Source of the DNA: Prochlorococcus_E sp000760215
GTDB lineage: Bacteria; Cyanobacteriota; Cyanobacteriia; PCC-6307; Cyanobiaceae
DNA length: 64,000 bases
Assembly (NCBI RefSeq): GCF_047303175.1
Contig: NZ_CP138945.1
Strand: one strand, 5' to 3'
Within the stretch, counting starts at the first letter, position 1. Each line of letters begins with the position of its first letter. The notes beneath the pieces are model-generated. The model made no database searches, was not told the origin of the DNA, and saw only the letters and a list, made by a program, of their open reading frames with translations. Positions 53,389 to 62,159 of this stretch are shown here, one piece after another. The position numbers were made by a program, and so were the translations under genes.

Positions 53389-53544
53389 TCAGATGATTTT
53401 TGTTCGAATAACGAATGCAAGCAATCCGATAGAAATCAGTGCAAGCAAAGTTCCCAGTATGATCATTGGATTTGATCTTTGAGACTGTCTTGGCTGATCA
53501 GGCTTTTTTGTCTTACTAATTTTCTTTAAGCTATTTTTATTCAT
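53389..53544 (-). CDS. Possible 51-residue single-pass membrane protein
   Basis: A short minus-strand ORF with a basic, polar N-terminus (MNKNSLKKISKTKKPDQPRQSQRSN) and one C-terminal hydrophobic segment (MIILGTLLALISIGLLAFVI) before RTKII. The layout is that of a real small membrane protein rather than chance, and it fills a gap otherwise empty. It is divergent from amt. I do not recognise the family. Confidence 0.5.
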   Translation of the reverse strand: MNKNSLKKISKTKKPDQPRQSQRSNPMIILGTLLALISIGLLAFVIRTKII

Positions 53545-53580
53545 TGATTTTTATTAGAACGGCAATCAATTTTCCATTAT

Positions 53581-53594
53581 GTATTAACGATTAC
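53581..53594. promoter_or_regulatory. NtcA binding site upstream of amt
   Basis: GTATTAACGATTAC is a perfect match to the NtcA consensus GTA-N8-TAC. A TATTTAT element follows 24 bases later, close to the 22-23 base spacing of NtcA-activated promoters. The amt ATG is 89 bases downstream of the box. It predicts activation of ammonium uptake under nitrogen limitation, with ntcA itself encoded in this window. Confidence 0.75.
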
Positions 53595-53682
53595 CAGAGG
53601 GTGAATCTAAATTGCCCATATTTATATGCGTAATAGCTGTTTTCTTGAAAATCAGCTCATCTTGCAGAATTTTAATTTTTTT

Positions 53683-55175
53683 ATGACAACTGCTTTGCAA
53701 TCGCCATCAGGGCGTCGCATTGCTCGTCTACAGGAAGCAAGTCTTCTTGATGGACCAATGCTTCTCCTTAATAGCATTCGCGGCTTTAGATCAAATCAGA
53801 CTCTGACTTGGTTGGCTACTGTCCCTTTGGCTCTTATGGGCTTAGGTGTTTTTGGCTTCGCTGCTCGTGCTGAAGTAGGTCTTTCTGATCTGAAGGAGCT
53901 CAAGCTGCGACTTTCTTGGCAGATAACCTTTGGCTATTTATTGCCACCATACTCGTCATATTTATGAATGCTGGCTTCGCAATGGTTGAAGCTGGGATGT
54001 GTCGTTCTAAGAATGCTGTAAACATTCTTGCTAAAAATCTTTTTGTATTTGCGCTTGCTGTAACTGCTTATTGGTTTATTGGCTATTCATTAATGTATGG
54101 AGATTCAATAGCTGGCGGATGGCTTTATTTTAAGGGATTATTCTTTGATCCCGATCCTTCAGGAGCGCTTGCATGTGCAGCTGAAGGAGGAACTGGTTGT
54201 CTTGTTCCAGCTGTTGACTTTCTTTTTCAAGCTGCATTTGCAGGTACAGCAGCAACTATTGTTTCTGGACTTGTTGCTGAAAGAGTTAAGTTCGGCGAAT
54301 TTGTAGTTTTTTCATTGATATTAACTGCGTTCATCTATCCAATTTCAGGAAGCTGGCAGTGGAATGGAGGTTGGCTTAGTGAATTAGGTTTCATTGATTT
54401 CGCAGGCTCTTCAATTGTTCATTCAGTAGGAGGATGGGCTGGTCTTGTAGGAGCAATGCTTTTAGGACCAAGAATTGGAAAGTTTGTAGATGGTAAAGCT
54501 CAAGCAATGCCAGGTCATAACATGGCGCTTGCAACACTAGGTGCTCTAATCCTTTGGATAGGTTGGTATGGCTTCAATCCTGGATCAGAGTTAGCTATGG
54601 ATCAGTATGTTGCTTATGTTGCTGTAACAACAACTCTGGCAGCTGCTGGAGGCGCTATTGCAGCCACAGTCATTTCTACCTTGACTTCTGGTAAGCCTGA
54701 TTTGACTATGATCATTAATGGAATTCTTGCAGGTCTTGTAAGTATTACAGCTGGTTGTGGAAACATGACTCTTTCAGGATCTTGGCTTGCAGGATTTGTA
54801 GGTGGGGTAATAGTTGTATTTGCAGTTTCAGCATTGGATTCATTAGGTATTGATGACCCTGTAGGCGCTTTCTCAGTTCACGGTGTATGTGGAATTTGGG
54901 GAACAGTTGTAATTGGTTTATGGGGAGTTGATGGAATGGATCCAGGAGCAGCAGGAATTGGCTTGCTCAATGGAGGAGGTTTCTCAATCTTGCTTGTTCA
55001 GGTAATTGGAGCAGCTGCTTATGCAATTTGGACAATAGTCACTTGTTTTGTTGCCTGGTCAATTATTGGCCAATTATTTGGTGGCATTCGTGTGAGCGAA
55101 GAAGAAGAGACTTTAGGTCTTGATATTGGTGAGCATGGAATGGAGGCATATCCAGACTTTGCTTCTTCTAATTAG
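53683..55175 (+). CDS. amt1: Ammonium transporter Amt, interrupted by a single-base frameshift
   Basis: Two overlapping frames together encode one Amt. The first (from ATG 53683) gives MTTALQSPSGRR, then a signal-peptide-like hydrophobic stretch LTWLATVPLALMGLGVFGFAARAE and ends SDLKE. The second, in the -1 frame, starts after a TGA at 53886-53888 and gives GAQAATFLADNLWLFIATI, then a complete 11-helix Amt with the pore histidines in SSIVHSVGGWAG and FSVHGVCGIWG. Restoring one A at the AA of 53893-53894 fuses them as SDLKGAQAATFLADN. The second frame has no ATG near its start, only TTG 53916. So the gene carries a one-base deletion, a sequencing error or a recoding site. Confidence 0.85.
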
Positions 55176-55190
55176 ATCGTTTTCTTACAA

Positions 55191-55217
55191 AAACCTGGCT
55201 TTATGCCAGGTTTTTTT
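55191..55217 (+). terminator. amt rho-independent terminator
   Basis: A nine-base perfect stem AAACCTGGC / GCCAGGTTT with loop TTTAT is followed by a T-run. It starts 16 bases after the amt stop, so amt is probably monocistronic. ispH follows 55 bases later with its own promoter. Confidence 0.92.
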
Positions 55218-55271
55218 GTGCTTTTTTCTTCTTCCTAATAGAGTCGTATGAATAATGCAGCAAAATAGTTA

Positions 55272-56474
55272 ATGGATACCCAGGCTTTTAAGCGATCGCT
55301 GCACCATTCTGATCGTTATAACCGAAGAGGCTTTGAGTCTCCAGCAAAAAGGGCTCAGGCTTTAGAAAAAGCTTATCAAAGTAATTTGATTGGCTCAATT
55401 CGTGATAATGGATATTTATTGGAACATGGACGATTAACAGTCAAACTTGCTGAAGCATTTGGTTTTTGTTGGGGAGTTGAGCGTGCTGTTGCAATGGCCT
55501 ATGAAACACGACGGCATTATCCATATGAAAGTATTTGGATAACTAATGAAATTATTCATAATCCTTCTGTGAATGACCATCTAAGAAATATGAATGTTCG
55601 TTTTATCTCTGCTGAGAAAGGTGTGAAGGACTTTTCTTCAGTAAAGGAAGGAGATGTTGTTATTTTGCCTGCTTTTGGAGCAACAGTTCAGGAGATGAAA
55701 CTTCTTCATGAGCGTGGTTGTCATATCATTGACACAACATGTCCATGGGTTTCAAAAGTTTGGCACACAGTAGAGAAACATAAAAAGCATGAATTCACAT
55801 CTATTATCCACGGAAAGGTTAAGCATGAAGAGACCTTGGCAACTAGTTCTTTTGCAGGAACATACCTTGTCGTTTTGGATCTTGAAGAAGCGCAATATGT
55901 TTCTGAATACATTTTAGGTAATGGGAATCGAGATGATTTTTTAAGAAAGTTTTCCAAGGCTTCTTCTAAAGACTTTGATCCAGATAGAGATCTTCATCGA
56001 TTGGGGGTTGCTAATCAGACAACCATGCTTAAGAGTGAAACGGAAGAAATCGGAAGACTTTTTGAAAAAACTATGTTGAGTAAATATGGACCTGCAGAAT
56101 TGAATGAGCATTTTCTAGCTTTCAACACTATTTGCGATGCTACAGAAGAAAGACAAGATGCAATGTTCTCCTTAGTTGATGAAAAGCTTGATTTATTAGT
56201 GGTTATCGGTGGTTTTAACTCTTCTAATACCACTCATCTTCAGGAAATTTCACTTTCTAAGGGGATACGCTCGTTTCACATAGATACGCCTGAAAGAATT
56301 GGAGAAGAGGATAATACAATTACTCATAAGCCCTTAGGAGATGATTTGAAAGTGGAATCTAATTTCTTGCCAGCTGGAAACATTAATGTTGGAATCACTT
56401 CAGGAGCTTCTACTCCAGACAGAATTGTTGAGCATGTGATTCAAAAACTTATCAATCTCAGTGAGAAAGAATAA
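55272..56474 (+). CDS. ispH: 4-hydroxy-3-methylbut-2-enyl diphosphate reductase
   Basis: A 400-residue IspH (LytB), the last step of the MEP pathway, making IPP and DMAPP with an Fe-S cluster. Cluster cysteines are in AFGFCWGVERAV, DTTCPWVSKVW and NTICDATEERQDA. The active site Glu/Thr/Asn fits LGVANQTTMLKSETEE and GGFNSSNTTHL. The cyanobacterial form is longer than the E. coli one, with an N-terminal extension of ~50 residues. An HIP1 octamer GCGATCGC occurs at 55292-55299, rare in this genome type. Confidence 0.97.
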   Translation: MDTQAFKRSLHHSDRYNRRGFESPAKRAQALEKAYQSNLIGSIRDNGYLLEHGRLTVKLAEAFGFCWGVERAVAMAYETRRHYPYESIWITNEIIHNPSVNDHLRNMNVRFISAEKGVKDFSSVKEGDVVILPAFGATVQEMKLLHERGCHIIDTTCPWVSKVWHTVEKHKKHEFTSIIHGKVKHEETLATSSFAGTYLVVLDLEEAQYVSEYILGNGNRDDFLRKFSKASSKDFDPDRDLHRLGVANQTTMLKSETEEIGRLFEKTMLSKYGPAELNEHFLAFNTICDATEERQDAMFSLVDEKLDLLVVIGGFNSSNTTHLQEISLSKGIRSFHIDTPERIGEEDNTITHKPLGDDLKVESNFLPAGNINVGITSGASTPDRIVEHVIQKLINLSEKE

Positions 56475-56623
56475 TTTTATAAGACTTATTGCTTTTTGAT
56501 ATGCAATCAGACAATTTATAGAGTTGTGATTTATTTGATTTAACTTTCTTATCTCATCTCATCAAAACAAATTTCTAACGCAATACCTGATCAACAACTA
56601 ATATGTAGGTCTAATGCATAAAG

Positions 56624-57184
56624 ATGATGATTGACTCAGGTAGTAATTCTCAATCAGCGGGTTCTTCTTCATCTAACCAGCCTCAGAAGGTTGAAGTTGT
56701 TGTTGCAAGTCCTACCGAAGGGGACGTAAATATTTTAGGAGAGCTAGCAATATTTCTTCTTAGAGTGGTCTTCAGTTTATTTATGATTCATCATGGCCTT
56801 GAGAAATTACAAGACCCTCAGGGCTTCGCGGAATTTGTAGTGGGTAAATATTTTGCTTTTCTTCCTGGCGATCCCATTATATGGACTTTTGCAGCAGGAG
56901 TAACTCAGATTTTGTGTCCAATAGGCCTAGCCTTGGGTGTCTTGTCAAGACTTTGTGCACTAGGCCTGCTGAATACAATGCTGTTTGCGGTTTATTTTCA
57001 CCTTGTTGATACAGGTTTAGAAGGATTTCCCTTTGCTGTAGTAGAAGCCCATAATTATGCTTTTGAGTTGTCTGCAATTTATGCTGGGATATCATTGTAC
57101 TTTTTGTTTGCCGGACCAGGCAGATTGGCTATTTTTAAAAAGAAGAATAAAGTAACTTATTATCCTAAAGGAAATAAAAACTAG
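56624..57184 (+). CDS. DoxX family membrane protein
   Basis: A 186-residue protein with a Ser/Gln-rich soluble N-terminus (~40 residues) and four hydrophobic helices. The DoxX pattern is visible in FLLRVVFSLFMIHHGLEKLQDP, then GVTQILCPIGLALGVLSRLCALGLLNTML, and PGRLAIF near the end. DoxX-like proteins are tied to thiosulfate:quinone or terminal oxidases or to thiol stress, so the function here is open. Two adjacent ATGs exist at 56624 and 56627. Confidence 0.85.
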   Translation: MMIDSGSNSQSAGSSSSNQPQKVEVVVASPTEGDVNILGELAIFLLRVVFSLFMIHHGLEKLQDPQGFAEFVVGKYFAFLPGDPIIWTFAAGVTQILCPIGLALGVLSRLCALGLLNTMLFAVYFHLVDTGLEGFPFAVVEAHNYAFELSAIYAGISLYFLFAGPGRLAIFKKKNKVTYYPKGNKN

Positions 57185-57221
57185 TTTTGAATTAATAACT
57201 TTTTCAGGGAAATTTCAATTT

Positions 57222-58778
57222 CTAATGTAAGAAATGTCTTTGACCAGTAAATATCATTGAGATGTTTAATTCATTACAAGCTTTTATAGATGAATCATCT
57301 CTAATGCTTCCTCCAGGTTGAATAATAGCAGCAATACCATGTGTAGCTGCTATTCGAACTGTGTCATCAAAAGGGAAAAAGCCATCACTGGCCAATACTG
57401 CTTGATTTGCTTTGTCTCCAGCTGCTGCTAGAGCTATCTTTGCAGCACCAACTCTGTTCATTTGTCCAGCACCTATACCAATAGTTTGACCTGAACAAGC
57501 AATAGCTATTGCATTGGATCTGACATGTCTTACTACTTTCCAAGCAAATTCTAAATCTTCCTTTTGCATAGAGTTTGGTTGTGTGTTTGTTACGACCTTC
57601 CAGTCGTTACTATTTATTGAAATATCGTCACTTTCTTGAATGATTAGGCCCCCAAGAATGCTTCGAATACTTACTCTTTGAGCTTGATTTATAAAGCTTT
57701 TATTGAGTTGAATAACTCTTAGGTTTTTTTTCTTTGAAAGGACTGATTTTGCTTCATCGTCGAAGTCTGGAGCGACCACACATTCTAGGAAAAGATTTTG
57801 TATTTGATTTGCTGCTTCTAAGTTTACGGAACTATTAAGTGCAATTATTCCACCAAAGGCACTGATTGGGTCTGCGTCAAGACTTTTTTTTAATGCTATA
57901 GATATAGAATCACCTATCGCAACACCGCATGGGTTGGTATGTTTAATAACTACAGAAGCATTTTTAAATGAGGGATTATTAATAGCTTGCCCATATTCAA
58001 ACTCTCTTATTGTTGAGATAGCAGCTTCTAAATCTAAAAGATTATTTGTACTAAGTTCTTTGCCTTGTAATTGTTTTGCGCCTCCCCATCCCAGATTGCT
58101 TGAGCTATACCATGATGCTTTTTGATGAGGGTTCTCTCCATATCTTAAGGTTTGTTTGAGAGGGATTGCTTCGAGCCATTCTGATGCTTCCTTTGAAGAT
58201 TGTTTTCTCATCCATCTACTAATAGCAATGTCATAACTTGCTGTATGTTCATAAGCTTCTAGGGCAAGTTCTTTTCGCATATCTAAGGAGACTTCTCCTT
58301 CGCTCAATACTTTTAGGAAGGGCTCATATTGGTTTGGACTAGTAAGGACTATTACAGAATCATGATTTTTTGCAGCCGCCCTAACCATTGTTGGCCCACC
58401 AATATCAATGTTTTCAATGGCTTCTTCCCAGGACACAGAAGGATTGGCAATGGTTTCTTTAAATGGGTATAGATTCACAATGACTAAATCAATATTATTG
58501 ATCCCATGCTTTAGAAGATCACTTTGATGAGATTCATCATTTCTTTTTGCGAGTATTCCCCCATGAACTTTTGGGTGAAGCGTTTTAACTCTTCCTCCTA
58601 GGATCTCTTGAGCACCTGTGTAATCGGATATTCGAACAACAGGAATAAACTCTTTCTCAAGTGCCTTGGCAGTCCCGCCACTGGAAATAATTGTGAAGCC
58701 ATGATCATTGCTTAGCTTTTTAGCTAATGGAATTAATCCTTGCTTGTTTGAAACGCTTAATAATGCAATTGGTGGCAT
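57222..58778 (-). CDS. purH: PurH: AICAR transformylase/IMP cyclohydrolase
   Basis: A ~518-residue bifunctional enzyme for the last two steps of IMP synthesis. The N-terminal cyclohydrolase has ALLSVSNKQGL, ISSGGTAKALE and GRVKTLHPKVHGGIL. The transformylase part has LRYGENPHQKASW, the catalytic KHTNPCGVAIG and SDGFFPFDDTVRIAATHG with the end RHFLH. An in-frame start eight codons upstream exists; the ATG at 58778 (MPPIALLSVSNK) is the family start. Confidence 0.97.
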   Translation of the reverse strand: MPPIALLSVSNKQGLIPLAKKLSNDHGFTIISSGGTAKALEKEFIPVVRISDYTGAQEILGGRVKTLHPKVHGGILAKRNDESHQSDLLKHGINNIDLVIVNLYPFKETIANPSVSWEEAIENIDIGGPTMVRAAAKNHDSVIVLTSPNQYEPFLKVLSEGEVSLDMRKELALEAYEHTASYDIAISRWMRKQSSKEASEWLEAIPLKQTLRYGENPHQKASWYSSSNLGWGGAKQLQGKELSTNNLLDLEAAISTIREFEYGQAINNPSFKNASVVIKHTNPCGVAIGDSISIALKKSLDADPISAFGGIIALNSSVNLEAANQIQNLFLECVVAPDFDDEAKSVLSKKKNLRVIQLNKSFINQAQRVSIRSILGGLIIQESDDISINSNDWKVVTNTQPNSMQKEDLEFAWKVVRHVRSNAIAIACSGQTIGIGAGQMNRVGAAKIALAAAGDKANQAVLASDGFFPFDDTVRIAATHGIAAIIQPGGSIRDDSSIKACNELNISMIFTGQRHFLH

Positions 58779-58833
58779 AAGAAAAAAATAAAGGCATCTC
58801 AAGAGTTAACTTACGCATCATGATGCAATTTGA

Positions 58834-59469
58834 TTGATGGAAGAGGAACTCTTTTGTTTTCCTTCTAAAACAGCTAGCCATCGATTGGTCTTGCTGCATG
58901 GATGGGGAGCTGATGCTGAAGATTTACTTCCTTTAGGTCAAAGTTTGGTTGAATCTCTTCAAACAAGTATTGAATTAATTGCTCTTCGTGCTCCAGACCC
59001 ACACCCTGAAGGTGTTGGAAGACAATGGTATGGTCTTTTCCCTCCAGATTGGAATGAAGCCGGAAAAGCTATTAGCGAACTTTATATTCGACTTAAAAAG
59101 CTAGATTCAACTCAAATCAGTTTAAGAAAAACTATTTTAATGGGATTTTCTCAAGGAGGGGCTATGGCTATTGCAACAGGTGCAAAACTTCCTTTGGCTG
59201 GATTAATTGCTTGTAGTGCATATCCTCATCCTGATTTTATGCCGCCTTCAAACTTACCTCCAGTTTTAATAACACATGGAATTCAAGATCCTGTTGTGCC
59301 TATCAATGCATCAAAAAATCTTTTTGAATTATTAGAGAGAAAAAACAGTAAAATTGAACTTGAAATTTTTGATGGAGTTCATGAAATCCCACAAGAAATA
59401 AATCTCAGGATTCAGCTTTTTATAGAAAAATGCTTTGAGAATTCTATAGAGAAAGAAATACTTGCCTAA
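58834..59469 (+). CDS. Alpha/beta-hydrolase serine esterase (YpfH/phospholipase-carboxylesterase type)
   Basis: A 211-residue enzyme. The oxyanion region is LLHGWGADAEDLLPLG, the nucleophile serine is in GFSQGG (about residues 109-114), the Asp in THGIQDPVVP and the His in FDGVHEIP. It is a short carboxylesterase/lysophospholipase-type hydrolase; substrate unknown. The 3' end overlaps the convergent DUF3155 stop by four bases. Confidence 0.9.
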   Translation: MMEEELFCFPSKTASHRLVLLHGWGADAEDLLPLGQSLVESLQTSIELIALRAPDPHPEGVGRQWYGLFPPDWNEAGKAISELYIRLKKLDSTQISLRKTILMGFSQGGAMAIATGAKLPLAGLIACSAYPHPDFMPPSNLPPVLITHGIQDPVVPINASKNLFELLERKNSKIELEIFDGVHEIPQEINLRIQLFIEKCFENSIEKEILA

Positions 59470-59834
59470 ACAAAAGCATATTCATACTCTTCAATTTCTT
59501 CCCAATCATCTGCAGTAAGTTCTAAGCCTTCAAACATATTATGTTCTCCTACTGCTTCAACAATTGTTCTTAAAGAAGGAAAAAGAAAATGGTTTTCTTC
59601 GGCATATTGAGCACTAAATAATCCTTTTTCACCCCAAAAGAATCTATCTGTAGTGTGCTCGTTCCTACGGACATTAACCACTGCAGGTGCATTGATAGTG
59701 GTTTCTGCTATGTAGCGTCTAGCGGCTGTTACTGGTTTGTATTCCCCAGTTTCCAGATGAAAAGTTGGAACATGAGCCATAACTCTTTGCCCAGCCAATC
59801 GTCTGCGACTAATCCTCTTGCGCTTTTTTGACAT
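59466..59834 (-). CDS. DUF3155-like small cyanobacterial protein
   Basis: A 122-residue protein with a strongly basic start (MSKKRKRISRRRLAGQR), then VMAHVPTFHLETGEYKPVTAARRYIAE, VVNVRRNEHTTDRFFWGEKGLFS and an acidic end. The pattern fits the DUF3155 family of cyanobacteria. The basic N-terminus could bind nucleic acid, but the role is unknown. Confidence 0.8.
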   Translation of the reverse strand: MSKKRKRISRRRLAGQRVMAHVPTFHLETGEYKPVTAARRYIAETTINAPAVVNVRRNEHTTDRFFWGEKGLFSAQYAEENHFLFPSLRTIVEAVGEHNMFEGLELTADDWEEIEEYEYAFV

Positions 59835-60185
59835 GAGAAAACCTTTGAGGAAGTAAGAAAATGAATTAAGATTGAACAGCTAAAAACCAATTAAAAATTC
59901 GCCAGCTAAATTAAAAATTTGGCAAATTTAATTGGCGGATTTTTTAATAAAAGCTTTTTCAAAACTCAGTTGAAAAAAACTCAAATCAAATTAGCCAGAC
60001 TTTACTCAGGGGACCCATCAACCTCTGATATAGCCTTGTTAGCAAGTGTTTGTGTGACTGTTGTGATAAGACCTTCTAAGTATGCTTTTACAAAGCAACT
60101 AAAATGGCCCTTAGATATCTTAATACTTTTTTCTGATTTTTCAAGCACTTTCTTTTGGCGCTGTGTATTTTAAGATTGAAAAATA
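59835..60185. repeat. 351-base gap with a long A/T-rich inverted repeat
   Basis: No gene is convincing here. The sequence has an inverted repeat AAAATTCGCCA (near 59892-59902) / TGGCGGATTTT (near 59931-59941), matching in 10 of 11 positions (the eleventh is a G-T pair), with a ~28-base A/T-rich spacer. It could be a terminator or a regulatory dyad for DUF3155 or the histidine kinase. A TTG-initiated ORF (59919-60173) crosses it but shows no family features. Confidence 0.35.
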
Positions 60186-61307
60186 ATGATGAAATTTTCA
60201 GATAGGTTTCTCAGTCTTGTTGATGAGCAGTTGAGTGGTTTCGAATCAGACGCGGAGCTTGAGACTGTTGTAGCTTATGTTGCTCAAGCCAATCAGCAAG
60301 ATGCACCTACTTTGGAAGTTGTTGGACAAAGGCCAAAACAGATCCAAAAAAAATTAGCTCCGATTGAAAATGATCCAGATTTGCGAGTTCCTTCATCTAA
60401 TAGGCGGTGGTATCCCTTACAGGAAGGATCGGATTTATTAGGTGTGCTTCGGGCTGAAAGATTTCCTACAGATAGACAATGGCCTGATTCTCTGGATCAA
60501 AGATTGCAGATAAGTGCTTCTATCCTGGGAAATTATTTGAGCTTGGAGCTTGATCGCGAAAAACTTCTAAATGAATTAAGTGAGCAAAAAGATCAAATTG
60601 GTGTTTTGGTTCATCAATTGAGAAACCCTCTGGCTGCTTTGAGGACTTATGCTCAACTCCTTTTGCGTAAATTGGGCCCCGATAGCAAACAGCGAAGTCT
60701 AGTAGAGGGATTGCTCAGTGAGCAGCAACAGGTAGATAAGTATTTATTAGCATTGGATGAAATCTCCCGGCCTAAGCTGGCCCCTCAGCCTGCTGCTCCA
60801 GCAAGATTACTTTTACCACCTTTAATCCAGACTGAAGAGCCTTTAGATCTTATGCAATTATTAGATCCATTGATTGACCGTGCTAAAGCGACTGCGAAGT
60901 TGCAAGGCAGGAAATGGCAGGGACCAGAGAAATTACCTTCCTGGATCCAAAAAACACGACCTGCTTCTGAAGGTGTGATTGCTGAAATAGTTGCCAATCT
61001 TTTAGAAAATGCATTTAGGTATGCTTCGAAATCGTCGGAAATTGGCATTTGTATTAATGAACAAGGAATTTCTGTTTGGGATGCTGGAATCCCTATACCT
61101 ATAGATGAAAGAGAGGAAATATTTAATACTGGTTTTAGAAGTCAAAAAAGCAAAGGTTTCAAAGGTTCAGGCTTAGGCTTAAGTTTGGGTAGGAAGCTTG
61201 CGCGGCAATTTGGTGGAGATTTAACCTTAAGTGTTTCCCCTTCTGAATTTGATGATGCTCTCCCTAAAGAAGGTAATGCATTTTTAATTAGTTTGCCGGC
61301 AAAATGA
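60186..61307 (+). CDS. Sensor histidine kinase (GAF-like N-terminus, Hik2/CSK-like)
   Basis: A 373-residue soluble kinase with no membrane segment. Residues ~20-115 look like a GAF-type sensor fold. The dimerisation/phosphoacceptor box is VLVHQLRNPLAALRTYAQ (about residues 141-158, H in VHQLRNP). The catalytic domain has N box EIVANLLENAFRYA, D box VWDAGIPI and G box GSGLGLSLG. The phosphoacceptor sequence resembles the cyanobacterial Hik2/plastid CSK group, but I am only moderately sure. No response regulator is adjacent. It overlaps cobS by 20 bases at its 3' end. Confidence 0.85.
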   Translation: MMKFSDRFLSLVDEQLSGFESDAELETVVAYVAQANQQDAPTLEVVGQRPKQIQKKLAPIENDPDLRVPSSNRRWYPLQEGSDLLGVLRAERFPTDRQWPDSLDQRLQISASILGNYLSLELDREKLLNELSEQKDQIGVLVHQLRNPLAALRTYAQLLLRKLGPDSKQRSLVEGLLSEQQQVDKYLLALDEISRPKLAPQPAAPARLLLPPLIQTEEPLDLMQLLDPLIDRAKATAKLQGRKWQGPEKLPSWIQKTRPASEGVIAEIVANLLENAFRYASKSSEIGICINEQGISVWDAGIPIPIDEREEIFNTGFRSQKSKGFKGSGLGLSLGRKLARQFGGDLTLSVSPSEFDDALPKEGNAFLISLPAK

Positions 61308-62010
61308 TTGCAAGCATCAATAGGGTCAAAGTTTCGACCAGGACGACGCAAGCTCCATATGAATCTCCAGAGTGACCACCAAGTTTATTAGCTAAGAACC
61401 TTGGTATTGCAATGGCAGGTGCTAGACCTGTAAAAGTTCCTATTATTAGATGTAATTTAAACGAGTTAATTATATTTAGATTATGTATTGCAGATAACAT
61501 AATCAAAATACAAACTATTGAAGGAATTGATTCCTTTAAAGTACCTTTCCACTTGTTTTTATGGAATTTAGAAGAGACACTTTTTTGAATTGAAGGGTAA
61601 TTTCCAATAGCTATTATTTGAGAATATCTTCCCCAGAAATATGCTAGTGGAATTGCAACTATACAAAGTGATTTTAGTTTAATTAGAGCAGCTATTTGTA
61701 GGAAGATATTAATAGATAATGCAATGATCGCACTTGCACCAACTCTACTATCTTTCATTGCTTCATAACATCTTTGCTGGCCTGCGGAAATCCCATCGGC
61801 TGTATCCATTAAGCCATCTAAATGAATCCCACCTGTAACCCATAGCCCAAAAGCTATTGAGATGAAGGGGAGTGACAGATCAGGCCACTTTGAAAAACTG
61901 AGACTTGCTATTAATAATGCTTGTAAAACTCCTATTCCCAAGCCTATGCAAGGGGCGAAACGAGCAATCCTTTGAAACCGTGGTTTTATTACTGGCCATT
62001 GAGGCAACAC
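61288..62010 (-). CDS. cobS: Cobalamin synthase (adenosylcobinamide-GDP ribazoletransferase)
   Basis: A 240-residue polytopic membrane enzyme that joins the lower ligand to adenosylcobinamide-GDP. The conserved HLDGLMDTADGIS and KDSRVGASAIIAL motifs (catalytic metal site) are intact, along with ~6 hydrophobic segments. Prochlorococcus makes pseudocobalamin (established), which fits. The 3' end overlaps the histidine kinase by 20 bases in convergent orientation. Confidence 0.95.
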   Translation of the reverse strand: MLPQWPVIKPRFQRIARFAPCIGLGIGVLQALLIASLSFSKWPDLSLPFISIAFGLWVTGGIHLDGLMDTADGISAGQQRCYEAMKDSRVGASAIIALSINIFLQIAALIKLKSLCIVAIPLAYFWGRYSQIIAIGNYPSIQKSVSSKFHKNKWKGTLKESIPSIVCILIMLSAIHNLNIINSFKLHLIIGTFTGLAPAIAIPRFLANKLGGHSGDSYGACVVLVETLTLLMLAIILPAN

Positions 62011-62159
62011 AGTATAAAAGGTCCAGGCCCCAGAAAGTTCTTTTAACCAATTAGGTGAATTCAGAATTAAAACCTTTGATGATTAGCTAATTAACAACGT
62101 AGGTTGGATGAAGGCTTAGTGCTCTAATTGCTTTTAAGTTTTCTTTTATAGAGCTATAT

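Noticed and set aside
53626..53682. N-terminal extension of amt
   Set aside because: Lies where the NtcA-type promoter and transcript start are expected; ATG 53683 gives the family start.
53881..53967. Programmed -1 frameshift in amt
   Set aside because: Only an AAGGAG element is present; no X XXY YYZ slippery heptamer in the overlap, so I do not claim recoding.
59919..60173. TTG-initiated 84-codon ORF
   Set aside because: Odd composition, no family features, crosses the inverted repeat; likely chance.
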